DNA of 64,000 bases, taken from assembly GCA_030067835.1 (NCBI GenBank), contig CP092441.1:1674001-1738000 (forward strand). Direction: 5' to 3'. The position numbers and the translations under genes are program-made. The notes beneath the pieces were generated by a model. That model saw nothing but the letters and a program-made list of their open reading frames with translations. It searched no databases and was not told the origin of the DNA. The stretch is from Chakrabartyella piscis (GTDB taxonomy: Bacteria; Bacillota; Clostridia; Lachnospirales; Anaerotignaceae). Positions 18,470 through 27,173 of the stretch are shown piece by piece. Numbering within the stretch: position 1 is the first letter of the stretch; each line of letters starts with the position of its first letter.

Positions 18470-19168
18470 TTATCCCAAGAATTCTTTCATACATCTTCTA
18501 TAAGCAGCAACTGGATCAGCTGCCTGTGTGATTGGTCTACCCACTACAATATAGTCAGAACCCAATTCACGAGCTTTTTCTGGTGTTGCAATACGTACTT
18601 GGTCACCAGCATCACCATCAGCAAAACGTACACCAGGTGTGATTGTAAGGAAATCTTCACCACAAACATCTTTGACTTTTCTTGCTTCCCATGGAGAGCA
18701 AACAATACCATCGAGTTTTGCAACTTTTGCATTTTTTGCATAGTGCATTACAGTTTCTTCCAAGCCAGCTTCGATGAGCAAATCGCTTTTCATACGTTCT
18801 TCACTTGTAGAAGTAAGTTGTGTCACTGCAATGAGTTGACCTCTAGTACCATCAGCTTTTGTAAAGCCTTCGAGAGCCGCTTCCATCATAGCGATTGTGC
18901 CAGCTGCATGGATATTGGTCAAATCTACATCCAAATGAGATAGTACAGAGATTGCTTTTTTTACTGTGTTTGGAATGTCATGAAGCTTCAAATCCAAGAA
19001 GATTTTATGACCACGTTCTTTGACTTCCTTCACAATAGCAGGACCTTCTGCATAGAAAAGCTCCATGCCAATTTTGAGGAAAGGTTTTTCTTCTTGGAAT
19101 TTGTCCAAGAAAGCAATCAAATCCTCTTTGCTGTTGAAATCACATGCAATAATTACGTCTTTGTTCAT
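18470..19168 (-). CDS. pyrF: Orotidine 5'-phosphate decarboxylase
   Basis: A 232-residue TIM-barrel enzyme that makes UMP from OMP, the last step of the pathway. The catalytic Asp-Lys-Asp array lies in [13 protein letters not shown] (D59, K61, D64). The N-terminal DVIIACDF supplies another substrate-binding Asp, and [12 protein letters not shown] closes around the phosphate. This is the shorter ODCase group I form typical of Firmicutes, with no fusion to PyrE. Its start overlaps the end of pyrD by an ATGA junction, so it is coupled to pyrD. Confidence 0.96.
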   Translation of the reverse strand: MNKDVIIACDFNSKEDLIAFLDKFQEEKPFLKIGMELFYAEGPAIVKEVKERGHKIFLDLKLHDIPNTVKKAISVLSHLDVDLTNIHAAGTIAMMEAALEGFTKADGTRGQLIAVTQLTSTSEERMKSDLLIEAGLEETVMHYAKNAKVAKLDGIVCSPWEARKVKDVCGEDFLTITPGVRFADGDAGDQVRIATPEKARELGSDYIVVGRPITQAADPVAAYRRCMKEFLG

Positions 19169-20088
19169 TTGTGAGCACCTCCGATAATCTCTTTCAAATC
19201 TGTTATACCATATTTTTGCATCACTGTAGGCAAATCCTCAATGATGTTTTTACAAGCAAATGGATCAATTAAGTTTGCAGCACCAACTTGTACAGCAGTT
19301 GCACCTGCAAGCATCATTTCAATGACATCTTCCGCAGAAGAAACTCCACCCATACCAATGACAGGAATGTTTACCGCTTCGTAGACTTGATATACCATAC
19401 GAACCGCTACAGGGAAGATAGCAGAACCAGAGAAACCACCCATTTTATTGGCAATCACTGGTTTTTGTGTTTTTAAGTTGATACGCATACCCATTAGGGT
19501 ATTGATTAAGCTAATGCCATCAGCACCAGCATCTTCGCAAGCCTTTGCAATGGATGCAATATCCGCTACATTTGGGCTAAGTTTTATGTAAACCGGCTTT
19601 GTAGTCACTGCTTTCACAGCTCTAGTCACTTCTGCAGCTGCTTCTGGACTGGTCCCAAAGCTCATACCACCATGATGCACATTTGGACAGCTGACATTCA
19701 CCTCAATGATGCCAACTTGGTCTTCCTTATCAATTTTCTCGCAAGAATACGCATATTCATCTACGGAAAAACCACTGATATTTGCAATGACTGGTTTGTG
19801 GAACACTTGACGCATTTTGGGCAATTCTTCAGAAATCACCTTATCAATTCCTGGATTTTGCAACCCAACAGAATTGATCAAACCACTGGTGCATTCTGCA
19901 ATTCTAGGCAAATCATTGCCAAAACGAGGTTCTCTTGTAGTTCCTTTGAAAGAGAAAGAACCAAGAATATTGATATCATACAGTTCTGCAAATTCATAGC
20001 CAAAACCAAAGGTACCACTTGCAGGAATTACAGGATTGTCCAAGGTCAAACCACTTAAGGTTACTTTTGTATTCAAATTGTTTACCAT
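19165..20088 (-). CDS. pyrD: Dihydroorotate dehydrogenase B (NAD-type), catalytic subunit
   Basis: A 307-residue class 1B enzyme that oxidises dihydroorotate with FMN and hands electrons to PyrK. The catalytic Cys is in [13 protein letters not shown], as expected for class 1 enzymes. [12 protein letters not shown] and [20 protein letters not shown] bind FMN and phosphate. The ATG at 20088 is chosen because GGAGG lies ~8 nt upstream and the product begins [20 protein letters not shown] longer in-frame start would lie inside pyrK. It overlaps the end of pyrK by 7 nt and ends in an ATGA overlap with pyrF. Confidence 0.95.
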   Translation of the reverse strand: MVNNLNTKVTLSGLTLDNPVIPASGTFGFGYEFAELYDINILGSFSFKGTTREPRFGNDLPRIAECTSGLINSVGLQNPGIDKVISEELPKMRQVFHKPVIANISGFSVDEYAYSCEKIDKEDQVGIIEVNVSCPNVHHGGMSFGTSPEAAAEVTRAVKAVTTKPVYIKLSPNVADIASIAKACEDAGADGISLINTLMGMRINLKTQKPVIANKMGGFSGSAIFPVAVRMVYQVYEAVNIPVIGMGGVSSAEDVIEMMLAGATAVQVGAANLIDPFACKNIIEDLPTVMQKYGITDLKEIIGGAHK

Positions 20089-20816
20089 ATGATTTCCTCC
20101 TTTTCCAATACAGGACCATCTTTGCAGATACGTTTGTTTCCATATTTTGTTTTGCATGAGCATCCCATACAAGCACCAAATCCACAGCCCATTCTTTCTT
20201 CAAAACTGAGTTGACCACTGGTTGTGGTACAGTCAGAAAGTGCTCTCAGCATTGGTTCTGGACCACAGGTGTAGAAGTAGGTGTAGGCAGAAAGACTTTT
20301 TACCACATCTGTTACAAAACCTTTGACGCCAACGCTACCATCAGCAGTTGCAATGTGTACATCCACACCAAGTGCTTCAAATTCTTCTTTGTAGAACACT
20401 TCAGCAGCTGTTTGGAATCCCAAAACAACAATAGGGGATTTACCTTCTGCAACTAAGTTTTTTGCTAAGCGAAACATAGGTGGAACACCAACACCACCAC
20501 CAATAAGTACAGGGGTATTGCCACTTTTTGCAGTATCGTATCCATTCCCCAAACCTGTCAAAATATCCAATTTGTCAGCGGGTAGAAGTGTTGCCATTTT
20601 CTCTGTTCCTTTTCCCACAACTTTATAAAGGATTGTCAAAGTGCTGTCGTTGTAATCACAGACAGAAATGGGTCTTCTTAAGAAAAATCCATCCAATTTA
20701 ATGTTTACAAACTGACCTGAAGCTGTGATTGCAGAAGTGTCCCCAGAAAGCACCATGCGATATACCGATGATGTCAATGGTTTGTTTTCTTCTATGGTAA
20801 ACCAAGATTGTTTCAT
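20082..20816 (-). CDS. pyrK: Dihydroorotate dehydrogenase B, electron-transfer subunit
   Basis: A 244-residue ferredoxin-reductase-like subunit with FAD and a [2Fe-2S] cluster, passing electrons from PyrD to NAD. The FAD motif FLRRPISVCD is near residue 45. The nucleotide-binding VLIGGGVGVPPM is near 103. The C-terminal cluster ligands are C211, C216, C219 and C231 in the GCGFGACMGCSCKTKYG..C pattern. PyrK and PyrD are adjacent and overlap, as in other Firmicutes. GGAGGAAATT precedes the ATG. It is separated from pyrC by an unusual 241-nt spacer. Confidence 0.95.
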   Translation of the reverse strand: MKQSWFTIEENKPLTSSVYRMVLSGDTSAITASGQFVNIKLDGFFLRRPISVCDYNDSTLTILYKVVGKGTEKMATLLPADKLDILTGLGNGYDTAKSGNTPVLIGGGVGVPPMFRLAKNLVAEGKSPIVVLGFQTAAEVFYKEEFEALGVDVHIATADGSVGVKGFVTDVVKSLSAYTYFYTCGPEPMLRALSDCTTTSGQLSFEERMGCGFGACMGCSCKTKYGNKRICKDGPVLEKEEIIW

Positions 20817-21057
20817 AAATTTCCTCCTTTAAAATTGTGTAATTCCAAAATAACGGTCATGGCTTACCATGCCCATATACTATAAAAAACCAAAAATCCT
20901 TTTTCATTTAGCGTCGCAGACTTTAATCCGCAGACAGGATTCATTCCTGTCGAGGACAAAAGCGATTTCTAGGTGCTTCAAAGAAGCCTTCCAAAGAGTT
21001 GGCACGAGGAAATCGTCTTTTTCACCTCTGCCCACAACTTGAAATCCTGATTTCAAG
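20817..21057 (-). repeat. 241-nt spacer between pyrC and pyrK with several hairpins
   Basis: This is the only large gap inside the pyr operon; its other junctions are overlaps or are shorter than 35 nt. Features, given on the - strand: an 11-bp inverted repeat overlapping the pyrC stop (21036-21059, AACTTGAAATC / GATTTCAAGTT), a GACAGGA..TCCTGTC hairpin at about 20934-20952, and a GGGCATGG / CCATGACC palindrome at 20855-20874. No T-run follows the first repeat, so it is not an ordinary terminator. No sensible coding sequence is present. It looks like inserted repeat sequence. Confidence 0.5.
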
Positions 21058-22326
21058 TTATATTTTTTGATATGCAATCTTTCCACCACACATGGTCAAA
21101 ACGCATTCACCTTGTACTTCTTTTCCAGTGAATGGAGTCGCATGTCCTTTGGAAAGGAAGGTTTCTGGGTCAATTACATATTTGCTATCCAAATTGTAGA
21201 CGGTGAAATCGGCTGGTTGTCCAACTGCAAATTCAGTACCAATTCCAAAGCGTTTTCTTGGGTTTGTGTGCATCAATTCCACAAGTTTTTCTAAGGAAAG
21301 AATTCCTGTATGCACTAGTTCTGTATACAACACCGGAAATGCTGTTTCCAAACCAACAATACCCATTGCGCTACCTTGGAGACCTTTGGATTTTTCTTCT
21401 GCAGAATGTGGTGCGTGGTCTGTTGCAATCATATCAATGGTACCATCCAAAAGACCGTTGAGCAACGCTTGTCTATCTTCTTCAGAACGAATGGGTGGAT
21501 TCATTTTAAATCTACCATCTTCTTGTAACATAGAGTCGTTCATCACAAGGTAATGAGGACCCGTTTCACAAGTCACATTCACACCTTCAGCTTTTGCTCT
21601 TCGAATGATATCAACGGTTTCTTTGCAAGAGATGTGACACACATGATACTTACATCCAATTTCTTTTACAAGCTTCAAATCACGTTCCACTTGTTTCCAT
21701 TCACTGGCAGAACAAATACCTTTATGACCATGTTCTTTGGCATATTCTCCATCATGGATGTATCCTCCAAAGAGTAGAGAATTGTCTTCACAATGTGCTG
21801 CCAAAATCATATCCAATTCTTTGATTTGTTTCATGGCAGATTTCATCATTTCGTCATCTTGTACGCCACGTCCATCATCGCTAAATCCACACACATAAGG
21901 TGCCATTTCCTTTAAATTTGCAAGCTCTTTGCCAAGTTCGCCGATGGTTATTGTGCCATAAGGTAGTACATGGATACAAGCATTTTTTTCAATACTTTCC
22001 AGTTGTGGCTTCAAATTTTCATAGGAATCAGGTGTTGGATTCAAATTGGGCATTGCACAAACAGTGGTATATCCACCATGTGCAGCAGCTTTGCTGCCGG
22101 TTTCGATGGTCTCTTTATAAAAAAAGCCCGGTTCTCTTAGATGTACATGAACATCAATAAAACCAGGTAGTATATATGAATTTTCAAATCGCAAAAGTTC
22201 TCCCTCATAAGAATTAGGAGAATCAGCAGAAGAAATATCAGAAATGATACCATCTTGAATAAATATGTTGGATTTTACAAATCTATTTTCAATAAATGTG
22301 GAAACATTGGATATAATGTAGTTCAT
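21058..22326 (-). CDS. pyrC: Dihydroorotase, class I
   Basis: A 422-residue zinc amidohydrolase that cyclises carbamoyl-aspartate to dihydroorotate. The metal ligands H60 and H62 are in GFIDVHVHLREPG. Other ligands are in the GFSDDGRGV, AHCEDNSL and VCHISCKETV segments. The catalytic Asp is in DMIATDHAPHSAEEKSKG. This is the long, PyrC/allantoinase-like class of Firmicutes rather than the short E. coli class. Promoter, ribosome site (AAGGAAGGAG) and ATG all lie at the head of the pyr operon, so this is its first gene. Confidence 0.95.
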   Translation of the reverse strand: MNYIISNVSTFIENRFVKSNIFIQDGIISDISSADSPNSYEGELLRFENSYILPGFIDVHVHLREPGFFYKETIETGSKAAAHGGYTTVCAMPNLNPTPDSYENLKPQLESIEKNACIHVLPYGTITIGELGKELANLKEMAPYVCGFSDDGRGVQDDEMMKSAMKQIKELDMILAAHCEDNSLLFGGYIHDGEYAKEHGHKGICSASEWKQVERDLKLVKEIGCKYHVCHISCKETVDIIRRAKAEGVNVTCETGPHYLVMNDSMLQEDGRFKMNPPIRSEEDRQALLNGLLDGTIDMIATDHAPHSAEEKSKGLQGSAMGIVGLETAFPVLYTELVHTGILSLEKLVELMHTNPRKRFGIGTEFAVGQPADFTVYNLDSKYVIDPETFLSKGHATPFTGKEVQGECVLTMCGGKIAYQKI

Positions 22327-22385
22327 TTGGCATTGCTCCTTCCTTAATACAAAAAGTATTCGGTATATGTTTACAAATTGTCAGT

Positions 22386-22414
22386 AGTATAGCACAGGGT
22401 TTTGAATGTGTCAA
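22386..22414 (-). promoter_or_regulatory. Promoter of the pyrimidine operon
   Basis: On the - strand, TTGACA (22409-22414) and TATACT (22386-22391) are separated by exactly 17 nt, a near-consensus sigma-A promoter. The predicted leader is only ~50-60 nt. It holds a small AATAC..GTATT hairpin just before the ribosome site. I see no PyrR-type attenuator, which normally needs a longer leader. Confidence 0.8.
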
Positions 22415-22457
22415 GTCGTTTTTTTCTATAATCCCTTCAATTTTAGTTGGCTTTGAA

Positions 22458-22486
22458 TTGACAGAAAAGACTTTTTTGTGTACACT
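22458..22486 (+). promoter_or_regulatory. Promoter of the purine operon
   Basis: TTGACA at 22458-22463 and TACACT at 22481-22486, spaced 17 nt. The start of transcription would fall near 22493, just before the first helix of the ZTP aptamer. The promoter lies 44 nt from the divergent pyr -35 box. No PurR-type operator was recognised. Confidence 0.75.
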
Positions 22487-22501
22487 TATGAAGTAAACAA
22501 A

Positions 22502-22617
22502 GCTTTTTGCAACTGACGGAGATGTGGATTACCACAGGGGAGCAAAAAGTATAACCTTGGTATGGTCATGATTGTATGATCAAAGAACTGTGCCTATGTC
22601 GACCGTCTGGGCAGTTC
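22502..22617 (+). ncRNA. ZTP (pfl) riboswitch aptamer
   Basis: The leader of purE carries the two conserved halves of the ZTP/ZMP riboswitch. In the 5' half, helix CTTTTTGC (22503-22510) pairs with GCAAAAAG (22542-22549). It encloses the ACTGACGGA core, a TGTGG/CCACA hairpin and the conserved GGGGAGC. In the 3' half, the invariant GACCGTCTGGGCA lies at 22601-22613 inside helix GAACTG (22585-22590) / CAGTTC (22612-22617). These elements match the published pfl consensus. Known members sense the purine intermediate ZMP/ZTP and turn on purine or folate genes, which fits the gene content downstream. Confidence 0.88.
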
Positions 22618-22647
22618 AATTCCAAAGGGAAGGAACTGTCTATTTTT
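22612..22647 (+). terminator. Riboswitch-controlled terminator before purE
   Basis: CAGTTC (22612-22617) pairs with GAACTG (22633-22638), followed by TCTATTTTT. The same CAGTTC forms the closing helix of the ZTP aptamer's 3' domain. Ligand-stabilised aptamer and terminator are therefore mutually exclusive, the expected layout of a transcriptional ON switch. Confidence 0.82.
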
Positions 22648-22686
22648 GTGTGTAAATTATGTATTTAAGTTTTTAGGAGGATTAAC

Positions 22687-23181
22687 ATGAAAAAAGTTGG
22701 AATTCTTATGGGTAGCGATAGCGATTTTCCTATCGTAGAAAAAGCGGCAATCACATTGGAAAAATATGGTGTGCCATTTGAAATGCATGTGTATTCAGCA
22801 CATAGAACACCCGAAGAAGCAAGAGCATTCGCTATGAATGCAAGAGAAAATGGTTTTGGTACAATTATTGCAGCTGCTGGTAAAGCGGCTCATCTTGCTG
22901 GTGCTATGGCAGCAAATACAACATTGCCTGTAATCGGAATTCCCATCAAATCCTCTACATTAGACGGTTTGGATGCATTGCTTTCCACAGTGCAAATGCC
23001 AAGTGGATTGCCAGTTGCAACAGTTGCAATTGATGGCGCAGAAAATGCTGCACTTCTTGCAATTCAAATTTTGTCTGTTTCTGATGAGGAATTGGCAAAA
23101 AAATTGACAGAAGCAAGAGCAGCAGGTGCAGCAGCAGTTTTGGAAAAAGATCGTATCATTTCTGCTAAATATGCAAAATAA
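22687..23181 (+). CDS. purE: N5-carboxyaminoimidazole ribonucleotide mutase / AIR carboxylase
   Basis: A 164-residue PurE that forms CAIR in purine synthesis. The N-terminal [11 protein letters not shown] binds phosphate. SAHRTPEEA carries the catalytic His and matches the class I (mutase) pattern rather than the AHKT of class II carboxylases. [10 protein letters not shown] replaces the more common GGAAHLPG. Class I enzymes normally need PurK for their substrate, but purK is not in this window. First gene of the operon, with AGGAGG upstream, directly under ZTP riboswitch control. Confidence 0.95.
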   Translation: MKKVGILMGSDSDFPIVEKAAITLEKYGVPFEMHVYSAHRTPEEARAFAMNARENGFGTIIAAAGKAAHLAGAMAANTTLPVIGIPIKSSTLDGLDALLSTVQMPSGLPVATVAIDGAENAALLAIQILSVSDEELAKKLTEARAAGAAAVLEKDRIISAKYAK

Positions 23182-23243
23182 TTTTTGAATCACAATATTT
23201 TAAATATTATATATAGGGTCAAAAGAAAAAGGAGACTTTCAAA

Positions 23244-23954
23244 ATGGAAAAAACAATTCAAATGTACGAAGGCAAAGCAAAAAAAGTGTATGCTACAAGC
23301 GATGAAAACATGTGTATCGTATCCTACAAAGATGATGCAACAGCTTTCAATGGCGAAAAGAAAGGTACTATCCTTGGCAAAGGTGCTATCAACAACCGTG
23401 TAACAAATCATTTGATGAAAATGTTGGAAGCAAAAGGTATTCCTACTCACTTTGTGGAAGAACTTTCTGATCGTGAAACAGTAGTGAAAAAAGTAAGCAT
23501 CGTTCCTTTGGAAGTAATCGTTAGAAACATTGCTGCTGGTTCTTTGGCAAAACGTCTTGGTTTGGAAGAAGGCGTTAAAATGCAAGAAACTGTTTTGGAA
23601 TTCTGCTACAAAGATGACGCTTTGGGTGATCCAATGGTAAACGAATACCACATTATGGCTATGAAATGGGCTACAAAAGAAGAAGTTGATTTGATTGCAG
23701 AATACTCCTTCAAAGTAAATGAAATTTTGGGTGCATACCTCAAAGAAGCAAACATCGAACTTATTGACTTCAAATTGGAATTTGGTAAACTTTCTGATGG
23801 AACAATCGTTTTGGCAGATGAAATTTCTCCTGACACATGCCGTTTCTGGGATACAGTAACAGGTGAAAAATTGGATAAAGATAGATTCCGTAGAGATTTG
23901 GGCAATGTAGAAGATGCATACCAAGAAATCTTGAAACGTTTGATGGGTGAATAA
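23244..23954 (+). CDS. purC: SAICAR synthetase
   Basis: A 236-residue ATP-dependent ligase that joins CAIR and aspartate. It begins with the typical [11 protein letters not shown] nucleotide-binding loop. [34 protein letters not shown] and [10 protein letters not shown] are all signature segments, with the acidic and basic substrate-binding residues preserved. The length is normal for the bacterial stand-alone form. AAAGGAG lies upstream of the ATG. It follows purE after 62 nt and is separated from purF by a hairpin-bearing 71-nt spacer. Confidence 0.96.
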   Translation: MEKTIQMYEGKAKKVYATSDENMCIVSYKDDATAFNGEKKGTILGKGAINNRVTNHLMKMLEAKGIPTHFVEELSDRETVVKKVSIVPLEVIVRNIAAGSLAKRLGLEEGVKMQETVLEFCYKDDALGDPMVNEYHIMAMKWATKEEVDLIAEYSFKVNEILGAYLKEANIELIDFKLEFGKLSDGTIVLADEISPDTCRFWDTVTGEKLDKDRFRRDLGNVEDAYQEILKRLMGE

Positions 23955-23965
23955 TTGTCTACTAA

Positions 23966-24000
23966 GGTAATACCGCATAACCTTGATTAGCGGTGTTGCC
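23966..24000 (+). other. Intercistronic hairpin between purC and purF
   Basis: GGTAATACCGC (23966-23976) and GCGGTGTTGCC (23990-24000) pair along all 11 positions, with two G-U pairs, around a 13-nt loop. No T-run follows, so it is not a simple terminator. Possible roles are mRNA processing or stability between the early and later purine genes, or a small dispersed repeat. Confidence 0.55.
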
Positions 24001-24025
24001 TAACTATCTATTGCGAGGTGCAAAT

Positions 24026-25486
24026 ATGAGTATGAATGAAATCCATGAAGAATGTGGCGTCTTTGGCGTCTTTGGATTGGAAACAACCAATGTGGCAGCA
24101 ACAACCTATTATGGTTTGTTTGCTCTGCAACATAGGGGACAAGAAAGTGCTGGTATTGTTGTCAATGATGATGGTATTTTTAGACATCACAAAGATCCTG
24201 GTTTGGTGAATGATATTTTCACACCACAAATTATGAGTACCTTGGGCGAAGGTAACATTGCAATTGGTCATGTACGTTATTCCACAACAGGTGGCAACGA
24301 ACGTGTCAATGCACAACCTATTGTTGTCAACCATATCAAAGGTAAATTGGCTTTGGCACACAATGGTAACTTGGTCAATTCCTTTGAGTTGCGTCAAGAA
24401 TTGGAGCTGCAAGGTTCCATCTTCCACACAACAAACGATACAGAAGTCATTTCTTATATGATTACAAAAGAAAGATTGACTGCAAAATCCATTGAAGAAG
24501 CGGTTTCCAAAGCCATGAATCGTATCAAAGGTGCATATTCATTGGTAGTAATGTCTGCTGCAAAAATGATTGCTGCAAGAGACCCAAATGGTTTCAGACC
24601 ACTTTGTTATGGTCAAACAGAAGATGGTAGATATATCGTTTCTTCTGAAACTTGTGCTTTGGATGCAGTTGGTGCAACCTTTATTCGTGATATTTTACCT
24701 GGTGAAATTGTTGTATTTAGCGAAGATGGTATCCAAAGTATCACAGAACATTGCAACAAAGTACCTCAAACCACTTGTATCTTTGAATACATTTACTTTG
24801 CTAGACCAGATTCCAAAATCGATGGACATAGTGTACATGCAGCTCGTGTAAAAGCGGGTGCCTGTCTTGCAATGGAACATCCTGTACAAGCAGATGTGGT
24901 AATTGGTGTTCCTGATTCTGGTTTGGATGCTGCAATTGGCTATTCCAGACAATCTGGTATCCCTTATGGTATGGGTTTCATCAAAAATAAATATATTGGT
25001 AGAACTTTCATTGCACCTGGACAAGCAGTGCGTGAAGATAAAGTCAAAATCAAATTGAATGTAGTCAAAGAAACAGTAGAAGGCAAACGTGTGGTTATGG
25101 TGGATGACTCCATTGTACGTGGTACCACATGTGCTAGAATCGTAAAATTGTTGCGTGATGCTGGAGCATTGGAAGTACATATGCGTTCCTCAGCACCTCC
25201 ATTCAAAAATCCTTGTTTCTATGGTACAGATATTGATTCCAGAGAAAATTTGATTGCATGTAAATATACCATTCCAGAAATTGCAGAAGTGATTGGTGCA
25301 GATAGTTTGGGATATTTGGATGTGGATCATTTGGGTATGTTGATTGGTACTCCAAAGGGTGAAGGCTATTGTTCTGCATGTTTCAATGGTTGCTACCCTA
25401 CAGATGTGCCAACAGAATCCCATAAAAATAGATTTGAAATGAAGCTCAGCGAAAGGAGAAAGCTCAAAAATGAAAAGTCAGAGTGA
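24026..25486 (+). CDS. purF: Glutamine PRPP amidotransferase
   Basis: A 486-residue enzyme for the first committed step of purine synthesis. With the ATG at 24026 (GCGAGGTG upstream), a short propeptide precedes the nucleophile C10 in [11 protein letters not shown], as in the Bacillus-type enzyme that is processed at this Cys. The PRPP motif [13 protein letters not shown] is near residue 345. Cysteines in [16 protein letters not shown] and [10 protein letters not shown] match the [4Fe-4S] ligands of the Bacillus-type, oxygen-sensitive enzyme. Its last codons overlap purM by 17 nt, indicating coupling. Confidence 0.96.
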   Translation: MSMNEIHEECGVFGVFGLETTNVAATTYYGLFALQHRGQESAGIVVNDDGIFRHHKDPGLVNDIFTPQIMSTLGEGNIAIGHVRYSTTGGNERVNAQPIVVNHIKGKLALAHNGNLVNSFELRQELELQGSIFHTTNDTEVISYMITKERLTAKSIEEAVSKAMNRIKGAYSLVVMSAAKMIAARDPNGFRPLCYGQTEDGRYIVSSETCALDAVGATFIRDILPGEIVVFSEDGIQSITEHCNKVPQTTCIFEYIYFARPDSKIDGHSVHAARVKAGACLAMEHPVQADVVIGVPDSGLDAAIGYSRQSGIPYGMGFIKNKYIGRTFIAPGQAVREDKVKIKLNVVKETVEGKRVVMVDDSIVRGTTCARIVKLLRDAGALEVHMRSSAPPFKNPCFYGTDIDSRENLIACKYTIPEIAEVIGADSLGYLDVDHLGMLIGTPKGEGYCSACFNGCYPTDVPTESHKNRFEMKLSERRKLKNEKSE

Positions 25487-26507
25487 AAGCTATAAAGCAG
25501 CTGGTGTGGATATCGTTGCGGGATACCAAGCAGTTGAATTGATGAAAGAACACATTGCAAAAACTATGACATCTGGTGTTATGTCTGCAATTGGTGGATT
25601 TGGTGGTTTGTTTGAGTTGGATATGACAGGCATCAACAAACCTGTATTGGTAAGTGGTACTGACGGTGTTGGTACAAAACTCAAAATGGCTTTTCTTATG
25701 GACAAGCATGACACTGTTGGTATTGACTGTGTGGCTATGTGTGTAAATGATGTCCTTTGTGTTGGTGCAAAACCTTTGTTCTTCTTGGATTATATTGCTG
25801 TAGGCAAAAACTATCCAGAACGTATTGCAGCAATGGTTTCTGGTATTGCAGAAGGCTGTGTACAATCTGGTGCAGCTCTTATTGGTGGTGAAACAGCAGA
25901 AATGCCTGGTTTCTATCCAGAAGACGAATACGATATGGCTGGTTTTACAGTGGGTATCGTAGACAAAGATAAAGTCTTGGACAATAGCACAATGGGGGAA
26001 GGAGATGTGATCATCGGTATTCCTTCTAGTGGTGTACATTCCAATGGTTTCTCTTTGGTTCGTAAAGTATTTGATGTAGAAAATAGAGATATGAAAGCAC
26101 CAGTTGCAGAGTTGGGTGGCAAATCTCTTGGTGAAACACTTTTGACACCAACCAAAATCTACATCAAACCTATGTTGGCTGTATTTGATGAAATCACTGT
26201 AAAAGGCGTTTCTCATATCACAGGTGGTGGTTTCTATGAAAACATCCCTAGAAGCATTCCAAAGGGTCTTGGTGCTAAAATTGATAGAAGTGCAGTGCGT
26301 GTATTGCCTATTTTCGATTTAATTGCAAAAGAAGGCAATGTACCAGAACGTGATATGTTCAACACATTCAATATGGGTGTTGGTATGACTGCAATCGTTG
26401 CAAAAGAAGACGTAGAAAAAACAATTGCTATCTTAAAAGCAAATGGTGAAGATGCTTATGTCATTGGTGAAATCGTTGCTTCTGAGGAAGGTGTAACCAT
26501 ATGCTAA
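25470..26507 (+). CDS. purM: Phosphoribosylformylglycinamidine cyclo-ligase (AIR synthetase)
   Basis: A 345-residue ATP-dependent cyclase producing AIR from FGAM. Family motifs are visible: [19 protein letters not shown] at the start, [15 protein letters not shown] near residue 62, [11 protein letters not shown] near 136, and [16 protein letters not shown] near 250. The length is typical. It overlaps purF at its start and purN by 7 nt at its end, so the three are almost certainly one translational unit. Its ribosome site (GAAAGGAG) lies within the end of purF. Confidence 0.96.
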   Translation: MKSQSESYKAAGVDIVAGYQAVELMKEHIAKTMTSGVMSAIGGFGGLFELDMTGINKPVLVSGTDGVGTKLKMAFLMDKHDTVGIDCVAMCVNDVLCVGAKPLFFLDYIAVGKNYPERIAAMVSGIAEGCVQSGAALIGGETAEMPGFYPEDEYDMAGFTVGIVDKDKVLDNSTMGEGDVIIGIPSSGVHSNGFSLVRKVFDVENRDMKAPVAELGGKSLGETLLTPTKIYIKPMLAVFDEITVKGVSHITGGGFYENIPRSIPKGLGAKIDRSAVRVLPIFDLIAKEGNVPERDMFNTFNMGVGMTAIVAKEDVEKTIAILKANGEDAYVIGEIVASEEGVTIC

Positions 26508-27103
26508 AAACAAGAATTGCTGTTTTTGTTTCTGGTGGCGGTACCAACTTGCAAGCACTCATTGATGCACAACTCAGAGGTGAAATTCCAAGTGGTGAAA
26601 TCGCTTTGGTTTTGGCAAGCAATGATGGTGCATATGCTTTGACACGTGCAGAACAAAATAACATTGCATCTGTTGTTGTGAAACGCAAAAACTTTGATAC
26701 ACAAGATGCTTATGAAGCGCATGTAAAAGAAGTTATGGCAGAACACAACATTGATATGATTGTTTTGGCTGGTTTTATGTCCATTTTGGGTGAAGGATTT
26801 ACTTCCGCTTATCCAAAACGCATTGTCAATGTGCATCCAGCTTTGATTCCATCTTTTTGTGGCAAAGGTTTCTATGGATTGCATGTACACGAAGCGGCAC
26901 TGGAATATGGTGTGAAAGTCACTGGTGCAACAGTACATTATGTCAATGAAATTCCAGATGGTGGCGAAATCATCTTGCAAAAAGCAGTGGAAATCTTGGA
27001 TGGTGATACACCAGAAGTATTGCAAAAACGAGTGATGGAAGAAGCAGAATGGATTTTGTTGCCAAAAGCAGTGGAATTGGTGGCAAAAAAATTAAAACAA
27101 TAA
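26501..27103 (+). CDS. purN: Phosphoribosylglycinamide formyltransferase
   Basis: A 200-residue folate-dependent GAR transformylase. The N-terminal [18 protein letters not shown] binds GAR phosphate. The catalytic Asn-His-Asp set is present: [10 protein letters not shown] with its His, [14 protein letters not shown], and the Asp of DGGEIILQ. This is the 10-formyl-tetrahydrofolate-dependent PurN type, not the formate-dependent PurT. It shares a 7-nt overlap with purM. A 70-nt spacer carrying a dispersed palindrome separates it from purO. Confidence 0.95.
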   Translation: MLKTRIAVFVSGGGTNLQALIDAQLRGEIPSGEIALVLASNDGAYALTRAEQNNIASVVVKRKNFDTQDAYEAHVKEVMAEHNIDMIVLAGFMSILGEGFTSAYPKRIVNVHPALIPSFCGKGFYGLHVHEAALEYGVKVTGATVHYVNEIPDGGEIILQKAVEILDGDTPEVLQKRVMEEAEWILLPKAVELVAKKLKQ

Positions 27104-27115
27104 GATAGATACAAC

Positions 27116-27142
27116 TGTAGGGGCGGATTCCATATCCGCCCG
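27116..27142. repeat. TGTAG-type palindromic element
   Basis: TGTAG is followed by a perfect 8-bp inverted repeat: GGGCGGAT (27121-27128) and ATCCGCCC (27134-27141), with a TCCAT loop. This is markedly GC-rich for the window. The unit resembles those at 13832-13856 and 20851-20880 and has no T-run. It probably forms a stem in the purN-purO mRNA. Confidence 0.6.
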
Positions 27143-27173
27143 TTACGTGTTATACATAGAAGGGATGTTTGAA

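Noticed and set aside
20904..21089. A 61-codon frame on the - strand in the pyrC-pyrK gap
   Set aside because: It starts inside pyrC and spans inverted repeats. The translation has no family features and no ribosome site; repeat DNA is more likely.
22327..22385. A PyrR-binding attenuator in the pyr leader
   Set aside because: The leader predicted from the promoter is only ~50-60 nt with one 5-bp hairpin and no terminator or anti-antiterminator stems.
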